Source: Myxococcales bacterium (GTDB lineage Bacteria > Myxococcota_A > Polyangia > Polyangiales > Polyangiaceae). Taken from it: DNA of 59,920 nt. The DNA lies in contig JACRDA010000112.1 in assembly GCA_016212965.1 (NCBI GenBank), forward strand, positions 1 through 59,920, read 5' to 3'. Positions 48,288 to 56,059 of this stretch are shown here, piece by piece; the stretch's first letter is position 1; the number at the start of each line of letters is the position of its first letter. Under the pieces are notes generated by a model. That model saw only the letters and a list, made by a program, of their open reading frames with translations. It ran no database searches and was not told where the DNA came from. The position numbers and the translations under genes were made by a program.

Positions 48288-48316
48288 CGTGTACTACGAT
48301 GTGTAGTTGATGACAA
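48288..48316 (-). promoter_or_regulatory. blaI promoter with BlaI operator
   Basis: On the minus strand a -35-like TTGTCA (48316-48311), 17-base spacer and -10-like TACACG (48293-48288) precede the gene. The operator TACTAC-N5-GTAGTT (48292-48308, plus-strand reading) fills the spacer and touches the -10, a layout expected for autorepression. A start site about seven bases after the -10 falls on the ATG itself, and no ribosome site precedes it, so the mRNA may be leaderless. The promoter is predicted by eye. Confidence 0.6.
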
Positions 48317-48457
48317 GGCGCAAGTCTTCGGCTCGGCGGGCCGCTGGCCGTCCCACACTACCTGCCGAGCGTCGGCACGCACGTCATCACCCTCACGGCC
48401 ACCGACTGGGACCTCAACGCGGGCACGGACTCCATCACGATCACCATCGTGCCGTGA
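48317..48457 (+). pseudogene. Remnant of a duplicated Ig-like lipoprotein gene (3' end)
   Basis: The frame ends HYLPSVGTHVITLTATDWDL, NAGTDSITITIVP, stop. It is nearly the same as the C-terminus of the Gly-rich lipoprotein at 49772-50413. By eye about ten mismatches occur over the last 100 bp, including the stop and the following bases. It lacks a start, signal peptide and most of the domain, and its beginning abuts the -35 of the blaI promoter. A broken copy left by duplication and deletion is the simplest reading. Confidence 0.8.
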
Positions 48458-48564
48458 GCCTCGTGCGTCACGGCCCAGGCCCGCAGAGCGTTGTGCTCGT
48501 TCGGGTAGCGCGCGCAGCGCTTCGCCCGTGGTCCCGAGGCGTATTCTGGGGAGCAGTAGAAAGG

Positions 48565-49611
48565 CTACGGCATGCCGCCGGTGGCGTGCAGGTGCGTGAC
48601 GCCGTTCGGCCTGGTTCCGACGGGCACCGTCGCCACGGTCGTCATGGCGGCGGTATCGACCACCGAGACGGTGCCGTCCTCGAGGTTGGTCACGTAGGCG
48701 AGCGCGCCGTCGTCGCTCACCACGACGCCGTGAGCGGCCGTGCCGACCGCGACCTCTCCGGTGATCGCGGCGCCGGCCACGTCGAGCTTGTACAGCTTGT
48801 TCGATGCCGGGCGGCCCATGAGCACGCCCTGATCGCACACCCAGAGCGTCCGCGAGTCCGGCGACGGGTAGATCTGAACCGGCCCCTGCGCTCCGGCCGG
48901 TAGCGCCACGCGCGCGAGCACGCCCGTGTCGAGCGCGTAGCGCACCACCTCCTTCGTGTCGTAGAGGGAGGCGAACACGTACTTGCCGTCGGGCGTGCAC
49001 GCAGTCTGAACCGCCACGCCGCCGAGGGCGACCTCGTCGACCGAGCCGGACTGCGGGTCGACGATGCCGAGGCTCTGCGCCGTCATGTTGGCCACGTACA
49101 GCCGGTCGCCACACCAGCGGGCACCGTGGGGGCCGCGGTCGATCCCGAGATCGATCGTCTGGAGCACCGTCATGTGCACCGCATCGACCTCGATGACGGC
49201 GTTGCCCTCGTTCGCCGTGACATAGGCGCGGCTCGAGGTTGGATCGAGGACGACGTGAGCGACGTGCAGCGCCGAGCCGAGCTCGATAGACGCGACGATC
49301 GCATAGCTCACCGGGTCGATGACGAAGGCCCGCTCGACGTCGCCATCGACCATCGGTGGCGCCGCGACCCAGATGCTCTTGCCGTCGGGGGCGGCCTGCA
49401 CGTTGTGCGGCATGTACATGTCGGGCAGCGCGACGACGGCGAGTACCTGGTCCGTCCCTTCCTCGATGACCGAGATCGACCCGCTGTCCTCGTTCGCCAC
49501 GAAGATGCGGGCTCGCACCGGCATCGTGGGGGAGCTCTCCGAATCGCCGCTGCACGCGGCAACTCCGAGCGCCGCCAGCCCCAGGGCCACGGACATGGTT
49601 GTACGCTTCAT
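48565..49611 (-). CDS. YncE-like beta-propeller lipoprotein
   Basis: 348 residues. The ATG is chosen because GGAGG lies seven bases upstream; an ATG two codons earlier is too close to it. The lipobox is in LGVAAC. Repeats of about 45 residues follow the YncE pattern: ARIFVANEDSGSISVIEEGT, RAYVTANEGNAVIEVDAVH, RLYVANMTAQSLGIVDPQSG, LAYVTNLEDGTVSVVDTAAM. Seven blades are likely. Function unknown; such proteins bind ligands or partner proteins outside the cell membrane. No riboswitch or receptor is adjacent here. Confidence 0.87.
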   Translation of the reverse strand: MKRTTMSVALGLAALGVAACSGDSESSPTMPVRARIFVANEDSGSISVIEEGTDQVLAVVALPDMYMPHNVQAAPDGKSIWVAAPPMVDGDVERAFVIDPVSYAIVASIELGSALHVAHVVLDPTSSRAYVTANEGNAVIEVDAVHMTVLQTIDLGIDRGPHGARWCGDRLYVANMTAQSLGIVDPQSGSVDEVALGGVAVQTACTPDGKYVFASLYDTKEVVRYALDTGVLARVALPAGAQGPVQIYPSPDSRTLWVCDQGVLMGRPASNKLYKLDVAGAAITGEVAVGTAAHGVVVSDDGALAYVTNLEDGTVSVVDTAAMTTVATVPVGTRPNGVTHLHATGGMP

Positions 49612-49771
49612 GCTCATCCCTCCAGCTGCGAACCCTGCCCTACGACGCGTCGCGTCGCACTGACCGAAGTCAGCCGCCGATCGAATGTCACGGCGCCAAC
49701 TTGCGTGCCGCCCCGACACGTACCCGCAGAAAAGATCTGCCGCGTGGGACCCGCGCGTGCGACCATCGCCT

Positions 49772-50413
49772 ATGCGCAACGCTTACTGGCTGGTGCTGGG
49801 GTATCTCGGTGCGTGTACGTCGACGGGCAGCTTCGGCAGCGGGACGCCCGCCGGGGCGGAAGGCGGGCCTTGCCTGCTGGGCGGCACGTGCAACGCCGGG
49901 CTCGTATGTCTCTCCAACCTGTGCGTGGCTCCGGGCAACGGAGGCGGCGGAGCCGGAGGGGACGGAGCGGGTGGAGGCGCGGGGGCGACCGGCGGCTCGG
50001 GAGCCGGAGGCGCGGGGGCGACCGGTGGCTCCGGAGCCGGAGGCGCGGCTGCGACGGGCGGCTCGGGAGCAGGTGGTGGGAACGGCGGCGGAGCGACCGG
50101 CGGCAACGCGTCCGGCGGGGCGGGCGGTGCCGTGCTCTACGTGCCCACGGTGAGCATCTACCACCCGGGTGACGGCGAGACGCGCGACGTCTCGAATGGC
50201 GCCTTTCCCTTCAACGGCGCGGCGAACGACCCGCAAGATGGGGCGCTCACCGGTGCGTCGCTCGTGTGGACGAGCAGCCTCGACGGACAGTTCGGCACGG
50301 GCGGTCCCTTCAACTACTTGCCGAGCGTCGGCACGCACGTCATCACGCTCACGGCGACCGACTCGGATCTCAACGAGGGCACGGCGTCGATCACGATCAC
50401 CATGGTGCCGTGA
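49772..50413 (+). CDS. Lipoprotein with Gly-rich repeat linker and Ig/PKD-like domain
   Basis: 213 residues. The lipobox is in LGYLGAC. A short Cys motif (GGPCLLGGTCNAGLVCLSN, LC) looks like a small disulfide knot. A linker of Gly/Ala/Ser/Thr follows, built from an internal 33-bp repeat, then a C-terminal Ig-like domain (VSIYHPGDGETRDVSNGAFP, LPSVGTHVITLTATDSDLNE). It is probably a surface protein. A truncated copy of its 3' end lies at 48317-48457. Its stop overlaps the cyclase start (GTGA). Confidence 0.82.
   Translation: MRNAYWLVLGYLGACTSTGSFGSGTPAGAEGGPCLLGGTCNAGLVCLSNLCVAPGNGGGGAGGDGAGGGAGATGGSGAGGAGATGGSGAGGAAATGGSGAGGGNGGGATGGNASGGAGGAVLYVPTVSIYHPGDGETRDVSNGAFPFNGAANDPQDGALTGASLVWTSSLDGQFGTGGPFNYLPSVGTHVITLTATDSDLNEGTASITITMVP
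49973..50071 (+). repeat. Three 33-bp tandem repeats inside the lipoprotein gene
   Basis: Units begin at 49973, 50006 and 50039, each starting GGAGGCGCGG and encoding GGAGATGGSGA-type residues in phase (11 codons). Copies differ at a few bases. Repeat number may vary between strains, changing linker length. Confidence 0.85.
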
Positions 50414-51078
50414 GCCCCCCTCCCGAGGCCGCGCTCGCGTTCGCCTTCGTCGATCTCGCGGGCTTCACCGCCCTCACCGAGGCGCACGGCGACGACAGCG
50501 CGGCCGGAGTGGCGGAGCGCTTCTACGCCCTCTGCGACGACGCGCTCGTCGGCGACACGCGCGTCGTCAAGCACATCGGCGATGCGGTCATGCTCGTCGG
50601 CACCTCGCCCGAGGCCATGGCCCGCACGCTGCTCGCGCTCGCTGCGCGAATCGACGCAGTGCCGGAGTTCCCGGGCTTCCGCGCGGGCCTGCACACCGGC
50701 CCCGCGGTCGTGCGCGGGGGCGACTACTTTGGCGCGGCGGTGAACCTGGCCTCGCGCGTCGCGGCCCATGCCCGCAGCGGTCAGATCCTGTGCACGCGGC
50801 CGGTGGCCACCGCGCTCGAGGCCGCCGGCCTCGGGACCTGTGCGCCCTCCGGCGTCGCGCGCTTCAAGAATGTCGCCGAGGCTGTCGAGATCCTCGTGCT
50901 CGAGCGCACGCATGCGAGCGAGTCGAGCGAAGTGGTCGATCCGGTGTGCCGGATGCGCATCGACCGCGGGAGCGCCCTGGCCACGCTGCCCGACGCCGGC
51001 CGCACCTGGGCCTTCTGCTCGTTCGAGTGCGCGCAGCACTTCGCGCGCGATCCGACGGCGTACACCACGACGCCCTAG
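50410..51078 (+). CDS. Class III nucleotide cyclase fused to a YHS domain
   Basis: 222 residues, GTG start overlapping the lipoprotein stop. The cyclase homology domain spans about 8-165: FVDLAGFTALTEAHGDD (metal Asp 15), VVKHIGDAVMLVG (Asp 58), AGLHTGPAVVRGGDYFGAAV and NLASRVAAHARSGQILCT. Both metal Asp are present, so it may make cAMP or a related signal. A YHS domain follows (about 176-218): DPVCRMRIDRGSALATLPDA, then WAFCSFECAQHFARDP, with Cys 180, 203 and 207. YHS domains occur in metal-handling proteins, so cyclase activity could respond to a metal. No membrane segment. Confidence 0.9.
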   Translation: MSPPPEAALAFAFVDLAGFTALTEAHGDDSAAGVAERFYALCDDALVGDTRVVKHIGDAVMLVGTSPEAMARTLLALAARIDAVPEFPGFRAGLHTGPAVVRGGDYFGAAVNLASRVAAHARSGQILCTRPVATALEAAGLGTCAPSGVARFKNVAEAVEILVLERTHASESSEVVDPVCRMRIDRGSALATLPDAGRTWAFCSFECAQHFARDPTAYTTTP

Positions 51079-51087
51079 GGCCGCCTG

Positions 51088-51546
51088 TCAACACCCGTCG
51101 CGTATCGCCCCGAGCTCCGCGAGCCGCCGCGTGATCTCGGCGAGGCACCGGAGCTCGCACGCGTCGACGGGCTCACCGTAGTGCTCGCGGTGCACGACGC
51201 GTAGGGTGAGCGTCACCTCCGACGCGCCGTGGCGCTTCGGCGCGTAGCTGAGCACGGGTCGCCTCGGATCGACGAGGTAGGTCGTTGGCCGGTGCTGACG
51301 GGGTGCCACGAACGTCGCGATGCGCTCGAGGACCGCGTAGACGCGGGCGCATTCGTCGCAGCCGGGCTCGGGATGGTGCTGCGGGTCGAAGTGCTCGCCG
51401 GTGAGCTCGATGGCGAAGCCTACCTTCCGCAGGTGCAGGCCAGGTCCGAGCGCCCACGCGGGGTACACGGCGAAGCGCACGCGGTGCCGCCGCACGAGCG
51501 CGGCGACCTCGCTTGCTTGCCAGTCGTGGCGCGCTGCCTCTGCCAT
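51088..51546 (-). CDS. Conserved-looking soluble protein, unknown function
   Basis: 152 residues. No signal peptide. The segments VRFAVYPAWALGPGLHLRKV, GEHFDPQHHPEPGCDECARV, then PTTYLVDPRRPVLSYAPKRH and EVTLTLRVVHREHYGEPVDA look like an alpha/beta domain with a His/Cys cluster. I do not recognise the family. It is convergent with the cyclase gene (10 bp gap) and lies 14 bp after the endonuclease gene on the same strand, so the two may be cotranscribed. Confidence 0.72.
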   Translation of the reverse strand: MAEAARHDWQASEVAALVRRHRVRFAVYPAWALGPGLHLRKVGFAIELTGEHFDPQHHPEPGCDECARVYAVLERIATFVAPRQHRPTTYLVDPRRPVLSYAPKRHGASEVTLTLRVVHREHYGEPVDACELRCLAEITRRLAELGAIRDGC

Positions 51547-51559
51547 GCGGTTGATCGCC

Positions 51560-52462
51560 TCACTGGAAGCTGATGCGGTCGACGAGCTCGGGGTGATCGA
51601 CGAACGGGTTGCGCACGCCCTCGGCGACCTCGATGACGTCGTTGCGTTGCCGCTCGTGGTCGCTCGGCGGGTCGTGGCGGTTCCACTTCTTCAGGACCGC
51701 TTCGGTCTCGGCGGGATGCGCCGGGTCGAAGATGGCGAGCGGTTTGACCTGGCATCCCTGCCCGTAGCGCAACGAGAAGTAGAAGACCGCCCGAGCGGCG
51801 TCGCCCTTCTGGCCGTCGCGCGGCTCGAACACCTCGACGTTCGCGGCGTCCTTGCCCTTGACGCTGAAGCACCCGTTCACGTGCCCGGGCATCGCGTCGG
51901 TGCAGGCCGGGTCCCCGAGCAGCGTGCCGGGCCAGTCGCGAAGCGTCACCTCCCCGAACGGGAGGTTGCTGCGCGCGCTGTTGAAGTCCGCCTCCACGGG
52001 GAAGAGGTGATGCAGATCGCTTCGCGCAGGTACGACGTCGGCGCCCTTGCTCTGGGGCCAGGTGTGCTCGATGTTCACCTCGGAGTGCGTCGGGGCGTGC
52101 CAGAAGCCGTCGTAGACGCCGAGCACCTGACCGCCGTGGTTGTCGGTCTCGAGGAGCACGACCTGCCGAGCGGCCGTGTAGCTCATGCTCGAGTAGCCCT
52201 GCGTCACGAGCTCGCAGAGCTTCGTGACGAGCGCGTCCCCGTCGAGGGCGTCGACCCCCGCGTAGGCGCCCGAGTTGGGCATGTCGGGGAACGGCCCGGG
52301 CTCGTGGCAGCCGCCGCCGCCGGTCGACGCGCCTGCGGCGCCCGCGCCGGCCGCGCCGGCGCCGGCCCCACCTTCCTCTACCGTGCCCCAGTAGCCACCG
52401 CCGGGGGCGGCGCGGCAGGCCACGAGCGCCGCCAGGATCACGGGAACGAAGCGCAGGCTCAT
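51560..52462 (-). CDS. Endonuclease I family lipoprotein (secreted nuclease)
   Basis: 300 residues. The lipobox is in ILAALVACRA, then a Gly/Ala linker. The catalytic domain has VNIEHTWPQSKGA and ARSDLHHLFPVEADFNSARS, the beta-beta-alpha-metal nuclease motifs of the endonuclease I/NucM family, plus AVFYFSLRYGQ and KKWNRHDPPSDHERQRNDVI. It should cut DNA outside the cytosol, for nutrition or predation. It lies 12 bp after a His-tailed small lipoprotein gene. Confidence 0.92.
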   Translation of the reverse strand: MSLRFVPVILAALVACRAAPGGGYWGTVEEGGAGAGAAGAGAAGASTGGGGCHEPGPFPDMPNSGAYAGVDALDGDALVTKLCELVTQGYSSMSYTAARQVVLLETDNHGGQVLGVYDGFWHAPTHSEVNIEHTWPQSKGADVVPARSDLHHLFPVEADFNSARSNLPFGEVTLRDWPGTLLGDPACTDAMPGHVNGCFSVKGKDAANVEVFEPRDGQKGDAARAVFYFSLRYGQGCQVKPLAIFDPAHPAETEAVLKKWNRHDPPSDHERQRNDVIEVAEGVRNPFVDHPELVDRISFQ

Positions 52463-52474
52463 GACGCACTCCTG

Positions 52475-52717
52475 TCAGTCGTGATGATGCCCCGTGTGCT
52501 CCGAGGGCTCGCGCTGCGGCGCCTCGCGCTCCGGGCCGGCCTTCTTCTCGGCGGCACGCTCGCGCGGAGCGCGCTCGTTGGACTCTTTCACCGAGAGCTC
52601 TCTCGGCCCCCTCACATCGCCGCCCGCGCCGCCTCCGCACGCGGCCGCTCCGCTCAGGGTCGCGAGGATGGCGAGGCGACGGACGAGTAACGATCGACGA
52701 ACGACGTGACCGAGCAT
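52475..52717 (-). CDS. Small lipoprotein with charged, His-ended tail
   Basis: 80 residues, ATG seven bases after GGAGG. The lipobox is in LSGAAACGG. The mature part is strongly charged (KESNERAPRERAAEKKAGPE) and ends HTGHHHD, which could bind metal. No family recognised. Likely cotranscribed with the endonuclease I gene. Confidence 0.75.
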   Translation of the reverse strand: MLGHVVRRSLLVRRLAILATLSGAAACGGGAGGDVRGPRELSVKESNERAPRERAAEKKAGPEREAPQREPSEHTGHHHD

Positions 52718-52894
52718 GGACCACCTCCAAGCCTTCTGACCCGCCGTGGGCGGGTGTGTGGCACCCGCGGGCGCGAGGATCCCGACAGGCTGACAGCGCC
52801 GAGGACCCGCCAGACGCGTCGCACGGAACGTGCCAACCGCGGCACCGGCGGATCTGCCGCATCGGTCGGGCCCGGCGCCGGACGCGTGCGTGGA

Positions 52895-52923
52895 GAATAG
52901 TCTCGAGCGGTCTGAGACTATTC
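52895..52923. promoter_or_regulatory. Inverted repeat in divergent promoter region
   Basis: Perfect 10-bp arms GAATAGTCTC/GAGACTATTC around a 9-base centre, AT-rich for this genome. They lie between the leftward lipoprotein gene and the rightward SCP2-like gene. It could be an operator or a hairpin in an RNA leader. No other strong feature was seen in 52718-53017. Confidence 0.55.
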
Positions 52924-53017
52924 GGAACGCCCCGCCCTCGACACCGGCGCAAACTCCGCGAAGGCGCGTTGGCTCGGAGCTTGCTGCGGCGGCGAGCGCA
53001 TGTCCGGAGGCGAAGCG

Positions 53018-53554
53018 ATGAAGTCGGCGCGAGCGGTGCGGGAGGAGTGTGAGGATGGCGGAGACGGCGCAGCGCCGCACCGCGCGGCGAGCGGGGGGCT
53101 CGTGCGGCTCACACCCCACGCGCTCGAGGCGAGCGCGGCGAGCCTCGTCAGGCTGCACGAGCCGGAGCGCATGAACCTCCTCGGCCTGCTCATGCGTGGG
53201 CTGCTCTCGGCCAACCTCGAGGACCCCGGCCTGCGGGCTCGCGCTCTCGCCCTGCGCGGGAGCATCGACGTGCGCGCGGGCGACATGCACGTGACGTTGC
53301 GCTTCGCCGCGGAGGGCGTTCACATCGCCGCGGACGGCACCTCGGCGAACGCCCGCGTCTCGGGGGACATGAAGTCGCTCCTCGGCGTCGTCACCGGTGC
53401 CGGCATGATCGGCCCGGTCCTCCGCGGCCGCGTGCGCATCGGCGGCAACCCGTTCCTGCTCCTGCGCGTGCTGCCGCTCATCCGCGCGCGCGCCGGGGGA
53501 GCACGCGCGGAGGGTGACCACCCCGCTCTACCCCGAGCGGAGGCACGGCCATGA
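53018..53554 (+). CDS. SCP2-like lipid-binding protein
   Basis: 178 residues from the ATG seven bases after GGAGG; an upstream ATG at 53000 lacks that signal. The C-terminal 110 residues match the SCP2 sterol-transfer pattern: GSIDVRAGDMHVTLRFAAEG, then ARVSGDMKSLLGVVTGAGMI and GPVLRGRVRIGGNPFLLLRV. The first 30 residues are charged and probably flexible. ATGA overlap with the FAD-oxidase gene suggests the two handle a hydrophobic substrate together. Ligand unknown. Confidence 0.75.
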   Translation: MKSARAVREECEDGGDGAAPHRAASGGLVRLTPHALEASAASLVRLHEPERMNLLGLLMRGLLSANLEDPGLRARALALRGSIDVRAGDMHVTLRFAAEGVHIAADGTSANARVSGDMKSLLGVVTGAGMIGPVLRGRVRIGGNPFLLLRVLPLIRARAGGARAEGDHPALPRAEARP

Positions 53555-54972
53555 AGCGCGCGCTCGTAGCCATCGTCGGCGCCGACAATGTCCTCGACTC
53601 CGAGAGCGATCTCGAGCCCTACCGCGAGGACTACTGCGAGGCCGACCCGGTCGACCCGTCCTTCGTCGTCTTCGCCAGGACGACCGAGGAAGTCCAGGTG
53701 ATCGTGAAGCTCTGCGCGAGCGGGCGCACACCCATCACGCCGCGCGTCGCCGGGAGCAACGTGGGCGGGCTCGCCCTGCCCGCGCCGGGCGGCATCGTGC
53801 TCGATCTGAGCCGCATGAACCGCATCGTGTCGGTCGACACCGCCGACATGTATGCGGTGATCGAGCCCGGGGTCACGCAGGCCGACCTCAAGCGCCACCT
53901 CCTCGAGCGCGACATCCCGCTTACCTTCGGGTTCTCGCTCGCGCCGCCCGACACTTCGGTGCTGGCGAACTGCCTGCTCGGCGGCCTCACGAACCGGTCG
54001 CTCAAGTACGGCGACCAGTCGCAGTGGGTGAGCGGGCTCGAGGTCGTGCTGCCGGACGGGAGCCTGGTCCGCACGGGGTCCTGGGCACTCAGCGACTCGG
54101 CCTTCGGCCTCGTGCCATTCCCCGACGTGTCGGGGATGTTCATCGGCTGGCAGGGCGCGACCGGCATCACCACCCGCATGGCGTTCCAGCTCTGGCCGCG
54201 GCACCGGCTCAACAAGCGGCTCTTCGTGCTCACGTACAGCGCCCACGGCACCTTCGAGGCGGTGCGCCGGCTCTGCCGTACGGAGCTCTGCGACGACATC
54301 GGCGGCCTGTCGTGGCCCTCGGCCAAGATGATGATGGGCGTGAAGAACCCCTACCCGGAGCCGGCGACCGGCGAGCCCACCTTCTTTCTCTACGTGGACC
54401 TGACGGCCGAGACCGCGGCCGAGATGGCACTCAAGGAGGGCGTGCTCGAGCAGATCCTCGCCGACATCCACCGCAAAGGTGATCGCGTCGAGGAGCCGCT
54501 CGACGTCGCGACCCTCCTGCGCGTGAACCCGGCGCTAGGGGCGTTCGCCGAGTTCCCGGTCGAGCTCGAGTTCCTCACGAACCATGGCGGCGGCGGGCTC
54601 ACCTGGATCGGCACCTACGGCCCGCTGTCGCGCTTCGAGGACGGAATCGCCGCCGGCACGGAGATCATGGTGCGGCGCGGCTTCCCGCCCCTCATCGTGA
54701 CTCGCCCGATGCGCGGAGGGCACTACGGCGTGCTCCGCTTCGTGGCCATCTTCGACAGGAAGAGCCCCGAGGAGGTGGCGCGGATCCGCGAGCTCAACGT
54801 CGAGCTCCTCGAGATGGTCACCGACAAGGGCTTCGTCATGTACAAGACGCCGCCCTGGGCGTGGGAGAAGCTGCGCGGGCGGATCGACCCCGGCATGCTC
54901 GAGCTCATGCGACGCATGAAACGCCTGGTCGATCCGCTCGGCATCATGAACCCGGGCAAGCTCGGGTTCTGA
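53551..54972 (+). CDS. FAD-binding oxidase (GlcD/VAO family)
   Basis: 473 residues. The FAD-binding PP-loop region is ARTTEEVQVIVKLCASGRTP, ITPRVAGSNVGGLALPAPGG and IVLDLSRMNRI. The domain ends near FIGWQGATGITTRMAFQLWP. The C-terminal cap is long and ends KRLVDPLGIMNPGKLGF, the family signature. It should oxidise a hydroxy acid, alcohol or similar substrate with FAD. No His-Cys flavin-linking pair is obvious. Coupled to the SCP2-like gene, so the substrate may be lipid-like. Confidence 0.92.
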   Translation: MKRALVAIVGADNVLDSESDLEPYREDYCEADPVDPSFVVFARTTEEVQVIVKLCASGRTPITPRVAGSNVGGLALPAPGGIVLDLSRMNRIVSVDTADMYAVIEPGVTQADLKRHLLERDIPLTFGFSLAPPDTSVLANCLLGGLTNRSLKYGDQSQWVSGLEVVLPDGSLVRTGSWALSDSAFGLVPFPDVSGMFIGWQGATGITTRMAFQLWPRHRLNKRLFVLTYSAHGTFEAVRRLCRTELCDDIGGLSWPSAKMMMGVKNPYPEPATGEPTFFLYVDLTAETAAEMALKEGVLEQILADIHRKGDRVEEPLDVATLLRVNPALGAFAEFPVELEFLTNHGGGGLTWIGTYGPLSRFEDGIAAGTEIMVRRGFPPLIVTRPMRGGHYGVLRFVAIFDRKSPEEVARIRELNVELLEMVTDKGFVMYKTPPWAWEKLRGRIDPGMLELMRRMKRLVDPLGIMNPGKLGF

Positions 54973-55023
54973 CCGCGGCACTAGGTGTTGTTCCGGAGAC
55001 ACCGCGAAAGGAGCATGGCCGCG

Positions 55024-55302
55024 ATGAGGCACCTCTGGTCTTTGCTGCTGGTGAGTACGCTGGTCGGCTGCGGCGAGGCCGTCACGGGCCCGGAGAATGT
55101 CGCGCAGGGCGACGACCAGGGTGCGGGCCAATGCGGCGCACCGTCCCCGCCGGCCGTGGACCCGTCGCGCGCAGCACAGTGTGGCGGCGAGGCGGCCGCC
55201 GAGCAGAACGGCGTCCCCGGTGCATGTTGCGGAGCGCGCATGTGCCGCGGACTGCGCGGCGGTTGCGGCTGTGCCGGAAACCGCAAGCAGTGCGGAGACT
55301 GA
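55024..55302 (+). CDS. Small Cys-rich lipoprotein
   Basis: 92 residues from the ATG about ten bases after GGAG. The lipobox is in LVSTLVGC. Mature part: DDQGAGQCGAPSPPAV, then PGACCGARMCRGLRGGCGC ending KQCGD, at least nine Cys after the lipid Cys. Disulfide knot or metal binding are both possible. No family recognised. Confidence 0.72.
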   Translation: MRHLWSLLLVSTLVGCGEAVTGPENVAQGDDQGAGQCGAPSPPAVDPSRAAQCGGEAAAEQNGVPGACCGARMCRGLRGGCGCAGNRKQCGD

Positions 55303-55369
55303 CGGCCATCGGCGCGGCACGGGGCGGGTTGCTGCCGCGGCGGTTCGGTAACGAGCAAGGAGGCAGGTG

Positions 55370-55885
55370 ATGAAGGAAGCGACGGCTCGCCCACTGGCGG
55401 TGAAAGTTCTCTTGGTTTCGGGTCTCGTGGGCGCGAGCGCGCTCGGCTGCATGCGCGGCGGCGGCGATGCGGCGCGCGAGTTCGAGGCGGGGCTGAGCGC
55501 GGTGCGCGCCGGTCTCAGCGTGGTGCGCGAGGGTGCCGCGCGCGTCGAGGCCGGAGCGCGCGTCGAAGGACTGGGCCGCGTCGAGGTCGGGCTCGGCGAC
55601 ATGATGCGGGGCCTCGAGCAGATGCACGCCGGCGTCGGCATGATGGTCGACGGCGACACCGTCGGCTGCTGCGATGGCATGGTCGACCACGGGATGATGG
55701 CACGCGCCGACGGTGCCATGTCCATGATGAGCGGCGCCTACGCCGATCTGAGCGATGGAGACCCCGCGAACGACGGCGACGGCAGCTCGGAGCTCCACGC
55801 CGGCATGGACTCCATGGAGGCCGGGCTAGGCAACGCCGACGACCTCACGTCCTGCGGCGACATGATGGGTGGCGGCATGAGGTAG
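55370..55885 (+). CDS. Met-rich lipoprotein, possible copper-binding
   Basis: 171 residues, ATG after AAGGAGG. The lipobox is in VGASALGC. Amphipathic helical repeats (FEAGLSAVRAGLSVVREG, GLGDMMRGLEQMHAGVGMMV) precede VGCCDGMVDHGMMARADGAM and CGDMMGGGMR at the end. The Met, Cys, His and Asp content resembles periplasmic copper-handling proteins, and a multicopper oxidase gene follows 630 bp later. No domain name assigned. Confidence 0.75.
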   Translation: MKEATARPLAVKVLLVSGLVGASALGCMRGGGDAAREFEAGLSAVRAGLSVVREGAARVEAGARVEGLGRVEVGLGDMMRGLEQMHAGVGMMVDGDTVGCCDGMVDHGMMARADGAMSMMSGAYADLSDGDPANDGDGSSELHAGMDSMEAGLGNADDLTSCGDMMGGGMR

Positions 55886-56059
55886 CGCGCGCCGCGCGCC
55901 GGCGTCGGCCTCGTCGCTCGGTGCAGTTCTTCGCGGCGCGCTCGCGCGCGCCGCTCGAATTCCGCTTGGCAGTCCGCGGGTCGGCGTCGCACAATGGCGT
56001 GGCTGGAGAGTGCAGGCACTGCGAGCGCGTGCTCGCGGTGGGCGCATAGGAGTGCGAAA

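Noticed and set aside
49973-50071. CRISPR-like regular repeats
   Set aside because: Contiguous 33-bp units without spacers, in frame inside a lipoprotein gene.
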